Shown here piece after piece: positions 1-5,138 of a stretch of DNA of 5,138 nucleotides; the first letter of the stretch is position 1, and every line of letters starts with the position of its first letter. The stretch comes from Stomatobaculum longum (GTDB taxonomy: Bacteria; Bacillota; Clostridia; Lachnospirales; Lachnospiraceae). Location: contig CAJPKN010000102.1 in the NCBI GenBank assembly GCA_905370385.1, forward strand, positions 1-5,138, read 5' to 3'. The translations under genes were made by a program, and so were the position numbers. Below the pieces are notes generated by a model. It worked only from the letters and a program-made list of their open reading frames with translations. It did no database searches and was not told where the DNA came from.

Positions 1-8
1 AAGACATG

Positions 9-42
9 AAAAAAGCCTCCGTTACCGGCCGGAGGCTTTTTT
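9..42 (+). terminator. Rho-independent terminator of the upstream gene
   Basis: The arm GCCTCCG (15-21) pairs with CGGAGGC (30-36) around an 8-base loop. It is flanked by six A's on the left (9-14) and six T's on the right (37-42), so the stem can extend and the site could work in both directions. Its position at the window's left edge suggests it ends a plus-strand gene lying outside the window. That gene cannot be identified. Confidence 0.88.
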
Positions 43-379
43 CACTAGGGTGGGGTTTCAAAACAAGAGAGAGTACTTCTTGTATGCATTGTTGATTTAT
101 GCTTGTTTGTATTGCTCTTTGTTGTGATTTTAGTATAGACCGGGAGGCGTTTGAATGCTTGAAGTTTGTCGAAAACTATTCTGAATATTCATTGAGGAGT
201 CGTTACGAAATCCTTAAACGACGAGACTCGTTTTACGCGACAACTGTGGCGAGCTATGGGAGGTATGTGTATACCACAGAGCGGTTGAGCGGAGGTGCGG
301 ATACGCAGAGAGAATCCGTAATGACAAAATCGGGCTTTGGGACTACAATGAAGAGGCGCAAAAGCGCAGGAGGTGTATT
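43..379 (+). other. Structured gene-free leader/intergenic region
   Basis: This 337-base stretch has no convincing protein gene and is visibly more AT-rich at its left end than the genes that follow. It holds several inverted repeats: GTCGTT 199-204 with AACGAC 217-222; AAACGA 216-221 with TCGTTT 228-233; CTGTGG 244-249 with CCACAG 274-279; GGTAT 262-266 with ATACC 271-275; CGGAT 298-302 with ATCCG 314-318; and GCGC 356-359 with GCGC 364-367. Two of these pairings use the same bases as another and so exclude each other. It most likely includes the 5' untranslated leader of the Cys-rich gene, or a small RNA. I could not match it to a known riboswitch, T-box or 6S consensus. An open frame crosses it (99-383), but its first ATG has no SD site and the translation resembles nothing I know. 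Confidence 0.45.
112..139 (+). promoter_or_regulatory. Candidate sigma-A-type promoter
   Basis: TTGCTC (112-117) and TATAGA (134-139) are separated by 16 bases, in an AT-rich stretch after the upstream terminator. Each hexamer differs from consensus, so this is a weak candidate. It is the best placed promoter I can see for the Cys-rich/polytopic membrane gene pair. It would give a leader of about 230 bases. Confidence 0.35.
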
Positions 380-622
380 ATGACAGAAGGACCGAATGCT
401 TATACCGCCTTGTTGGCGCTTGCAATCCTGGTAGGGATTGTTCTGATAACCCGTTTCATTTTGAAGCACGGCAGCCATCAGCACAGCACCGGTTGCAGCG
501 GAAACTGCGGCAGCTGCGGCATGGGCTGTATGTCGAGTTACTCTTCGGAGAAGAAGGACTTTGACCGCATTATGGGCGAGGGAAAGCCGGAAGGCGCGAG
601 CAGCGAGGCGGAATATGTCTGA
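380..622 (+). CDS. Small Cys/His-rich single-span membrane protein (FeoB-associated-like)
   Basis: This is an 80-residue protein with one hydrophobic segment (about residues 8-28), followed by Arg25/Lys29, a His cluster (His30, His33, His35) and four cysteines (39, 43, 46, 50) spaced C-x3-C-x2-C-x3-C in a Gly/Ser-rich stretch. The tail is polar and acidic. The positive charges after the span suggest the Cys/His part faces the cytoplasm. This architecture resembles the FeoB-associated Cys-rich membrane proteins that accompany ferrous iron transporters in clostridia. Metal or redox binding is therefore a reasonable inference, not shown. No feoA or feoB is in the window, and a terminator separates it from whatever lies upstream. 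The start is set by AGGAGG at 368-373, six bases before the ATG. Its stop lies inside the next gene, implying coupled translation. Real-gene confidence is high; the family assignment is moderate. Confidence 0.8.
   Translation: MTEGPNAYTALLALAILVGIVLITRFILKHGSHQHSTGCSGNCGSCGMGCMSSYSSEKKDFDRIMGEGKPEGASSEAEYV
605..608 (+). promoter_or_regulatory. SD site deciding the start at 615
   Basis: GAGG lies six bases before the ATG at 615, inside the end of the preceding gene. It favours that ATG over an in-frame TTG at 561, which has only an AAGG sequence about three bases away. Confidence 0.6.
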
Positions 623-2057
623 GCGGCTCAGACGGCAGTGCTACCGCGCTGCCGTTCTTTTTTTGACCTTTTCCTTCCTTTGGGTCGCTCTTCGGGCCGC
701 GGGTTCCCTCTTTGCGTTGCCGAAGGCAATCGCGAGCCGCAGTTTTCGGACAGAGAGTGAGTTGGACGCGATGTTGCTCCTTTTTCTCGTGCTGATTTTG
801 CTGTTTCAGCTTCTCTTTTCGCTGGCCCTTGCGGGCAGCGCCATGGCGAAAGAGACGCAAGGCATCAAGCTTTGCAGCTTTGTCCTGCTCGGCTTTTCAC
901 TCTACCTGCTCGCCTGCCTAAGACCCTATATGCTGCTTGACAACCACTTTACGACTGCCTGGTTTATGACCGGACGCTTTGTGGAGAGTCTCGTGAACTC
1001 TCTCGCCAATCTAATTGCGGGTATTTTTCAAATGAAGATGAGTTGGGATCGCAGCGCGGGCTGGAGAATCGCGGCGGCGCTCTTTTTTCTCTATCCCTTT
1101 TATTTGAGTGCGAGCACGCTGGGGCGCAGAAACTTCTTTCCGGTGCTCTTGGCCTCCTGCTTGCCTGCCGCAGCCTGGCTCTTGGGGCACAGCTACCTGC
1201 TCGGCGGCTGGCTGCAGCTTTTGCTCGGTCTCCTCGCGGCAACGGGTTCTGCCTTGATTCTCGTCTACTTGACAAAGGAACGAACGCTCGGCAGGCGGAG
1301 GCCGCCCAAGAAAAAGAAAGCTGTATTTTCTCTCGCCGTGAGCCGGGAACAGACCTTGTTGCTCGTCGCGGGCTGCCTGTTGCTCTGGGTTCTGACCGTG
1401 GTCACGGGGCGTATCTCCGGCTTCCGCGATGTGATGAAGCTCTTCTTCGGGAGCAGCATTTACAACTATCAGGGAAAACTCTATCAACTGCAGAATCTCG
1501 GTGTTGTGCAGGCACTCGCGATTTCCTATTTTCTGTCTCTCTTGGTGAATCGCGCGCTGTCCCTGGTGGAAGTGAAGATGAACTCGAAGTACGCGGCAAA
1601 TATCAATGCGGCCTATCTTTTGTTGTTTCAGATTTGGATATTGCCGCTGTTGTCCGGGCTTTTAAACCGGGCTGCCTCGAAAAGTCAGGATGCCGTTTCG
1701 GGCGATGCGCTCGCAGAGACCTTATCGCGCCCGCTTCAAAATGTCGCGGCGCTCTTTACGAGCGGCGGTTGGCTCAAGATACTGCCGCTTGCGCTGCTCG
1801 CACTGCTGGTCGGCGGGGCGCTGGTCTGGCTGATTGTGAGACTCCCGGCGTTCTGGCTCAGCATTTGGTTTTTTGTCTGGTTCTCACTCTGCAGCTATGT
1901 CTACTGTGTGCTGGGACTCTTTTTCCCGAAACGGGTCAACAGCACGCTGCTGCTGTTTATCTGCTATTTTCTGAACCGGGCGCTCGAGTGGATTTTAAAC
2001 TCCGGAGAGGGCTTACGCCTTGCGGTGCGGCGCCCGCACACGACGGGAAAGCGGTGA
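615..2057 (+). CDS. Polytopic membrane protein of unknown function
   Basis: This 480-residue protein is dominated by hydrophobic segments, about 11 or 12 by eye: near residues 11-35, 52-76, 84-103, 151-168, 174-191, 196-219, 246-264, 295-316, 332-350, 387-408, 411-436 and 442-458. A strongly basic loop (about 221-236, with RRR and KKKK runs) should be cytoplasmic. A longer polar stretch (about 351-375) probably forms a loop. I see no ATP-binding motif, no catalytic signature and no transporter motif I recognise, so no function is given. It could be a transporter, a flippase-like protein or an envelope assembly protein. The ATG at 615 overlaps the upstream stop by eight bases, so the Cys-rich protein and this one are very likely translated together. 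No terminator is evident after it. Confidence 0.85.
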   Translation: MSERLRRQCYRAAVLFLTFSFLWVALRAAGSLFALPKAIASRSFRTESELDAMLLLFLVLILLFQLLFSLALAGSAMAKETQGIKLCSFVLLGFSLYLLACLRPYMLLDNHFTTAWFMTGRFVESLVNSLANLIAGIFQMKMSWDRSAGWRIAAALFFLYPFYLSASTLGRRNFFPVLLASCLPAAAWLLGHSYLLGGWLQLLLGLLAATGSALILVYLTKERTLGRRRPPKKKKAVFSLAVSREQTLLLVAGCLLLWVLTVVTGRISGFRDVMKLFFGSSIYNYQGKLYQLQNLGVVQALAISYFLSLLVNRALSLVEVKMNSKYAANINAAYLLLFQIWILPLLSGLLNRAASKSQDAVSGDALAETLSRPLQNVAALFTSGGWLKILPLALLALLVGGALVWLIVRLPAFWLSIWFFVWFSLCSYVYCVLGLFFPKRVNSTLLLFICYFLNRALEWILNSGEGLRLAVRRPHTTGKR

Positions 2058-2149
2058 AGTGTGGTTTAGCCTTTGCTTCGCGGTTTCGATTGTTTCGCGC
2101 ACGGATTGAGGTTCATCAATGCGAAAGTCTCCGGTATTGGATACGGCAG

Positions 2150-2185
2150 AGCGCAAAGAAGTGCGCTGCGGCGCAGGGAGCGCCG
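2150..2185 (+). repeat. Two tandem hairpins before the Nudix gene
   Basis: AGCGCA (2150-2155) pairs perfectly with TGCGCT (2162-2167) around a 6-base loop. One base later, CGGCGC (2169-2174) pairs perfectly with GCGCCG (2180-2185) around AGGGA. The second helix ends two bases before the SD of the Nudix gene (AGAGGAGG, 2187-2194). There is no T-tract, so they are not simple terminators. They might stabilise an RNA end or affect ribosome access to the next gene. Confidence 0.5.
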
Positions 2186-2200
2186 GAGAGGAGGAAAGAA

Positions 2201-2752
2201 ATGGACGAGAATCTTCGCTGGGAGAAGTTGGAAGATAAGATTATACGGAAAGACCGTTATATTGACTTTCGGGAGGCGCGGTACCGCTTGCCGAACGGCA
2301 CCGAGATTGCGCCCTTTTATCATTACAGCGGTCGGGACTTTGTCGTGATTGCGGCCAAGGATACCGAGGGCAAGTACATCTGTGTGCGGCAGTACCGCGT
2401 GGGTATCGATGCGGTCACGACAGAGTTCCCGGCGGGCGGCATTGAGCGAGGCGAGTCCGCATTGGAAGCCGCAAAGCGTGAACTTCTCGAGGAGACCGGG
2501 GCGGTTGCGGAGCGCTGGACAGAGCTTGGGAGCTTTTTTGCGAATCCGACCATGGGCACGAGCCGTGCGCACTGCTTTCTCGCGGAGGGCTGCCGCGTGG
2601 TTTCGGCGCAGGCGCTCGACGAGAGTGAGTGTGTGGTCTATGTGAGACTCGGCGAGGAGGAACTTCGCCGCGCGATGGAGGACGGGAGCTTTGCGCAGGC
2701 GGTGCACATTGCCCTCTACTATAAGGCGAGAGAGGCAGGGGAAGGAAAGTAA
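2201..2752 (+). CDS. Nudix hydrolase, ADP-ribose pyrophosphatase-like
   Basis: This 183-residue protein carries a complete Nudix box at residues 79-101: Gly79, Glu85, Arg93-Glu94, Glu97-Glu98 and Gly100, matching G-x5-E-x7-R-E-U-x-E-E-x-G-U. The box forms the metal-binding catalytic helix that hydrolyses a nucleoside diphosphate linked to another group. Features before it (a PNG turn at 31-33, VRQYR at 62-66 and EFPAGG at 75-80) and an Asn-Pro 14-15 residues after it (115-116) fit the ADP-ribose pyrophosphatase/NudF-like branch. ADP-ribose or another nucleotide sugar is therefore the likely substrate; exact specificity cannot be read from the sequence. The protein is probably cytosolic: no signal peptide or membrane span is seen. 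The start is the ATG with AGAGGAGG six bases upstream. The frame stays open far upstream, but that part overlaps the membrane protein gene and is not coding. A terminator follows 20 bases after the stop. Confidence 0.93.
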   Translation: MDENLRWEKLEDKIIRKDRYIDFREARYRLPNGTEIAPFYHYSGRDFVVIAAKDTEGKYICVRQYRVGIDAVTTEFPAGGIERGESALEAAKRELLEETGAVAERWTELGSFFANPTMGTSRAHCFLAEGCRVVSAQALDESECVVYVRLGEEELRRAMEDGSFAQAVHIALYYKAREAGEGK

Positions 2753-2772
2753 AATCGCGGCAGCGTATAACG

Positions 2773-2806
2773 CAAAAACAGCCTGGCCTAGGCCCGGCTG
2801 TTTTTG
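2773..2806. terminator. Bidirectional terminator between convergent genes
   Basis: An 11-base perfect stem, CAAAAACAGCC (2773-2783) with GGCTGTTTTTG (2796-2806), encloses a 12-base loop that itself contains the palindrome GGCCTAGGCC. The A and T runs sit in the stem, so each strand's transcript ends in a U tract. It lies 20 bases after the Nudix stop and 14 bases beyond the mscL stop, and serves both. Confidence 0.9.
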
Positions 2807-2820
2807 TCTTGCGTTTTCAA

Positions 2821-3225
2821 TTACTTCTTCTCGCGGAGCGCGTCGCGAATCTCGGTGAGCAGGATCTCTTCCTTGCTCGGCTTCGGCTCTTCCGCCGGAG
2901 CCTCTTCCTTCTTCTTGTTGACCGCGTTTGCCGCCTTCACGATGCAGAAGACTGCGAGTGCGATGAAGAAGAAGTTCAGGACGTTCTGCAGGAATGCGCC
3001 GTAAGCAAGCGAGACAGCCTCTCCGCCGAGAGGGTTCTTGATGGTCAGCGCGAGCGTTGCGATGTTGACCTTGCCGAGAATCATACCGATCAGCGGCATG
3101 ATGATATCATCGACCAGCGACTTGACAATCGTGCTGAACGCACCGCCGATAATCACACCGACCGCCAGATCAAGGACATTGCCCTTCAGCGCGAATTCCT
3201 TGAACTCTTTCATAAATCCCTTCAT
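2821..3225 (-). CDS. mscL: Large-conductance mechanosensitive channel MscL
   Basis: The 134-residue product aligns along its whole length with MscL (E. coli form 136 residues). The channel opens under membrane tension and releases solutes during hypo-osmotic shock; it is a homopentamer in the cytoplasmic membrane. Visible hallmarks are the N-terminal amphipathic helix (KEFKEFALKGN, residues 6-16), the pore-lining first span with the family's DLAVGVIIGGAF motif (19-30), the IIMP segment (41-44), a short periplasmic loop (about 50-72), the second span (about 76-100), and the charged C-terminal helix (KEEILLTEIRDAL, 118-130) that bundles in the cytoplasm. The ATG at 3225 is chosen because AAGGGGG lies five bases upstream. 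An ATG four codons later would also fit the family length. The gene is monocistronic, with its own promoter and a shared terminator. Confidence 0.98.
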   Translation of the reverse strand: MKGFMKEFKEFALKGNVLDLAVGVIIGGAFSTIVKSLVDDIIMPLIGMILGKVNIATLALTIKNPLGGEAVSLAYGAFLQNVLNFFFIALAVFCIVKAANAVNKKKEEAPAEEPKPSKEEILLTEIRDALREKK

Positions 3226-3230
3226 GAGTA

Positions 3231-3237
3231 CCCCCTT
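3231..3237 (-). promoter_or_regulatory. SD site of mscL
   Basis: On the minus strand AAGGGGG ends five bases before the ATG at 3225. It supports that start over the Met four codons downstream. Confidence 0.65.
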
Positions 3238-3277
3238 ACACAGAACAATAATAGCAACAATTGCTGTTTTCGGACTT

Positions 3278-3306
3278 AGTATAGCAGTGTGCCGCGAAAA
3301 TGAAAA
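3278..3306 (-). promoter_or_regulatory. Promoter of mscL
   Basis: On the minus strand TTTTCA (3301-3306) and TATACT (3278-3283) are separated by exactly 17 bases. The -10 hexamer is one base off consensus and the -35 is two off. It would give a leader of about 45 bases. That leader contains a small inverted repeat, AGCAA/TTGCT (3253-3265). Confidence 0.6.
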
Positions 3307-3338
3307 ATAGAATGTTGCGCCGGAAAAAGCCCCTTTTA

Positions 3339-3347
3339 TGGTATAAT
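3339..3347 (+). promoter_or_regulatory. Extended -10 promoter of the nucleotidyltransferase-phosphatase gene
   Basis: A consensus TATAAT (3342-3347) is preceded by TG one base upstream (TGGTATAAT), the extended -10 form. No good -35 hexamer sits at the usual distance, which extended -10 promoters tolerate. Transcription would begin near 3354, about 30 bases before the ATG. Confidence 0.75.
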
Positions 3348-3383
3348 CGACCAGAAAACAGCGATAAAAAGGGAGGAGCAAGC

Positions 3384-4688
3384 ATGCAGGCAGTGATAAT
3401 GGCGGGTGGTAAGGGAAGTCGCCTCGCGGCGCTCACCAGAGATGAGATTCCGAAGCCCATGGCCCCGTTTCTCGGGAAGCCCTTACTCGCGTGGCAGCTT
3501 GAAGAGCTGAAGCGCTACGGCATACGACGTGTCACCCTTGTGGTCGGGTATCTGAAGGAGAAAATCATCTCCTACTTCGGCGACGGCGCTGCGCTCGGCA
3601 TGGAACTTGACTATGTCGAGGAGACCGAGCCGCTCGGCACGGCCGGCGCGTTTCCGCTGTTGCTTCCGAAGATGGAGAGCGAGCATTTTCTGCTCCTCTT
3701 CGGTGACATCCGCTTTGACATCGATATCGCGCGGATGGAGCGCTTCTTCCTTGAGAAGCGGGCGGAGTGCCTGCTCTTTGCGCACCCGAATTCCCATCCC
3801 TACGACTCGGATCTCATTGTGACTGATGCGGAGAACCGCGTCACGGGCTTTGATTCCAAGCACAATGTGCGGACGGGCTGGCAGGACAATCTCGTGAACG
3901 CCGGCATTTACATTTTGTCGCGGGACATGCTGCGCCGCGTTCCGGAAGTCAAAAAGACGGACTTCGAGAAGGAGATTTTAGCCCCCATGGCAGCGCGCGG
4001 CGAGGCGATTTACGCCTACCGTTCTCCGGAGTATGTAAAGGATGTCGGCACGGTGGAGCGCATACAGGCGGCAGAGGAAGAATGGAAGTCCGGCTTCCCT
4101 GCAAAGCGGAACTTGGAGTTTCCGCAGCGCGCGGTCTTTCTGGACCGGGACGGCGTCATCAACCGCTACAACGGCTTTGTGAGAACGCCGGAAGAATTGG
4201 AACTTCTGCCGGAAGCGGCGGAGGGCTTAAAGCGCTTAAACAGCTCGGAATATCTCACAATTGTCGTTAGCAATCAGCCCGTCGTTGCACGCGGGGAGAC
4301 GAGTGAGGCGGAGCTCGAGACCATCTTCAACAAGATGAAGACCTTGCTCGGGCGGGAGGGGGCCTTCGTGGACGATGTCTTCTACTGCCCGCATCACCCG
4401 GACAGCGGCTTCCCGGGCGAGGTGAAGGAACTGAAAATCGACTGCGATTGCCGAAAGCCGAAGACGGGTATGCTCCTACGCGCCGCGGAGCGCTACCACT
4501 TGGATCTCTCTGCCTGCTATTTGATCGGCGATACGACCGGCGATATACAGTGCGGAAAAAATGCGGGGGTCAGAACCGTGTTGGTGAAGACCGGTGAAGC
4601 GGGGAAGGACGGCAAGTATGACGCTGTGCCGGATCTCATTGCGGAGAATCTCGCGGATGCGGCTGCAAAAATACTCGGTGAGCGCTGA
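3384..4688 (+). CDS. Bifunctional sugar-1-phosphate nucleotidyltransferase / HAD-IIIA phosphatase (HddC-GmhB-like fusion)
   Basis: This 434-residue cytosolic protein has two domains. Residues 1-235 form a nucleotidyltransferase: the nucleotide-binding signature AGGKGSRL (7-14), PKPM (23-26), the metal-binding region FGD (106-108), VNAGIY (171-176) and the late KDVGT (219-223). Residues 249-434 form a HAD-IIIA phosphatase like GmhB: FLDRDG (252-257) with nucleophile Asp254 and acid/base Asp256, SNQ (296-298), Lys358 and Asp383. The zinc ligands Cys335, His337, Cys354 and Cys356 are all present. In the GDP-heptose pathway the phosphatase removes the 7-phosphate of D-glycero-D-manno-heptose 1,7-bisphosphate, and the transferase then makes GDP-heptose for surface glycans. 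Heptose and GDP specificity are inferred from resemblance. The partner genes (gmhA isomerase, hddA kinase) are not in the window. The start has GGGAGGAG (3371-3378) five bases upstream. Confidence 0.92.
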   Translation: MQAVIMAGGKGSRLAALTRDEIPKPMAPFLGKPLLAWQLEELKRYGIRRVTLVVGYLKEKIISYFGDGAALGMELDYVEETEPLGTAGAFPLLLPKMESEHFLLLFGDIRFDIDIARMERFFLEKRAECLLFAHPNSHPYDSDLIVTDAENRVTGFDSKHNVRTGWQDNLVNAGIYILSRDMLRRVPEVKKTDFEKEILAPMAARGEAIYAYRSPEYVKDVGTVERIQAAEEEWKSGFPAKRNLEFPQRAVFLDRDGVINRYNGFVRTPEELELLPEAAEGLKRLNSSEYLTIVVSNQPVVARGETSEAELETIFNKMKTLLGREGAFVDDVFYCPHHPDSGFPGEVKELKIDCDCRKPKTGMLLRAAERYHLDLSACYLIGDTTGDIQCGKNAGVRTVLVKTGEAGKDGKYDAVPDLIAENLADAAAKILGER

Positions 4689-4747
4689 TTTCGCTGGAGT
4701 GCGCGTACGTTTCGTGATACAGTAGATAAGGAAGAAAGTAAGACGAT

Positions 4748-4753
4748 GGAGGG
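4748..4753 (+). promoter_or_regulatory. SD site deciding the start at 4761
   Basis: GGAGGG sits seven bases before the ATG at 4761. An in-frame ATG at 4746 has no well placed SD, so the later start is preferred. Confidence 0.65.
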
Positions 4754-4760
4754 AAAGAGT

Positions 4761-5138
4761 ATGGCGAGCAGAGAGTATTCACGGCCGATTGCGGAAGCAA
4801 TCGATAACTACTTGATTGAGAACGACTGGAGCATTTCGTTTGACGAGGAGTCCGGTGTGTTTCGCTTCGGTCTTTCGATTGACGGAAAGCTAAAGCAGAT
4901 TCGCTACGTCATCGTGGTCAATGAGCAGTCTTATACGTCCTATGCGATTTCGCCGATCGGCGCCGACAAGGACGATGCGCGCATCATGAAGGAGATGGCG
5001 GAGTTTACCTGCCGCGCGAACTACAATTTAAAGCTCGGAAACTTTGAGCTCGATATGCGGGACGGTGAGGTGCGCTTTAAGGTGCACACGGACTGCACGG
5101 GTATGGTTCCGAACCGCGACATCATCGACAACAGCATC
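4761..5138 (+). CDS. YbjN-domain protein, truncated by the window end
   Basis: 126 codons are open to the right edge, so the C-terminus is missing. The visible part has an N-terminal helix (residues 4-20), alternating strands (about 23-65), a helix (70-88) and the stretch NYNLKLGNFELDMRDGEV (87-104). The last is characteristic of YbjN-type proteins, which have a small alpha/beta fold resembling type III secretion chaperones. The family's biochemical role is unclear; it has been labelled a sensory transduction regulator without much proof. There is no signal peptide or membrane span, so it is probably cytosolic. It begins 72 bases after the nucleotidyltransferase-phosphatase gene with no terminator between, so read-through transcription is likely, though I see no functional link. 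Confidence 0.8.
   Translation, partial: MASREYSRPIAEAIDNYLIENDWSISFDEESGVFRFGLSIDGKLKQIRYVIVVNEQSYTSYAISPIGADKDDARIMKEMAEFTCRANYNLKLGNFELDMRDGEVRFKVHTDCTGMVPNRDIIDNSI

Noticed and set aside
43..379. Known riboswitch, T-box, 6S RNA or tmRNA in the leader
   Set aside because: I looked for the conserved cores of common classes (TPP, SAM, cobalamin, c-di-GMP, Mn, NiCo, fluoride, guanidine, T-box) and found none. A covariance search is needed to exclude divergent members.
99..383. 94-codon open frame across the leader
   Set aside because: Its ATG has no SD and lies ahead of the likely promoter, the translation resembles no family, and the region is full of inverted repeats. Only the last 20 codons are kept, as a possible leader peptide.
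561..614. TTG start 18 codons upstream for the polytopic membrane protein
   Set aside because: The SD spacing is poor and the extra residues are Arg/Ala-rich shadow of the preceding gene. The ATG at 615 has a well spaced GAGG.
1043..2200. Long upstream extension of the Nudix frame
   Set aside because: It overlaps the membrane protein gene in another frame, has low-complexity Arg/Ala/Cys-rich composition, and a strong SD marks the true start at 2201.
2066..2707. 213-codon minus-strand frame opposite the Nudix gene
   Set aside because: It is antisense to a well supported enzyme, has Arg/Leu-rich shadow composition, and matches no known family.
3330..3373. Inverted repeat CCCCTTTTAT / ATAAAAAGGG around the heptose gene promoter
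   Set aside because: The left arm lies upstream of the -10 and is not transcribed, and pairing needs a bulge. It is probably chance between A/T-rich stretches.
4689..4760. Promoter candidates such as TACAGT or TAGATA before the YbjN gene
   Set aside because: No acceptable -35 lies at 16-18 bases from any of them. The gene may be read through from upstream.

Overview
The window looks like a piece of chromosome from a moderately GC-rich, low-complexity Firmicute, most likely a Clostridia/Lachnospiraceae-type anaerobe. This placement is inference. It rests on strong GGAGG-type Shine-Dalgarno (SD) sites before almost every gene, U-tract hairpin terminators, a Cys-rich mini membrane protein like those of clostridial Feo loci, a YbjN-like protein, and a nucleotidyltransferase-HAD fusion of a kind I associate with this group. 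Nothing suggests a phage, plasmid, transposon or CRISPR array.

Layout. Positions 9-42 are a terminator closing an unseen upstream gene. Positions 43-379 hold no convincing protein gene but contain a cluster of inverted repeats, some mutually exclusive. Next comes a tightly packed pair: an 80-residue Cys/His-rich single-span membrane protein (380-622), overlapped by 8 bases by a 480-residue polytopic membrane protein of unknown function (615-2057). After a 143-base gap with two tandem hairpins comes a Nudix hydrolase of the ADP-ribose pyrophosphatase-like type (2201-2752). A shared bidirectional terminator (2773-2806) separates it from the convergent mscL gene (2821-3225, minus strand), a mechanosensitive channel.

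A 158-base divergent intergenic region (3226-3383) carries a promoter for mscL and an extended -10 promoter for the next plus-strand gene. That gene (3384-4688) encodes a two-domain protein: an N-terminal sugar-phosphate nucleotidyltransferase (HddC-like) fused to a C-terminal HAD-IIIA phosphatase (GmhB-like). It is predicted to perform the last two steps of GDP-D-glycero-D-manno-heptose synthesis, or of a similar activated sugar. A YbjN-domain protein follows 72 bases later (from 4761) and runs off the window's end.

The genes do not form one obvious pathway; this reads as ordinary housekeeping and accessory chromosome. The parts worth a second look are the structured leader plus the Cys-rich/polytopic membrane gene pair, and the fused heptose enzyme.
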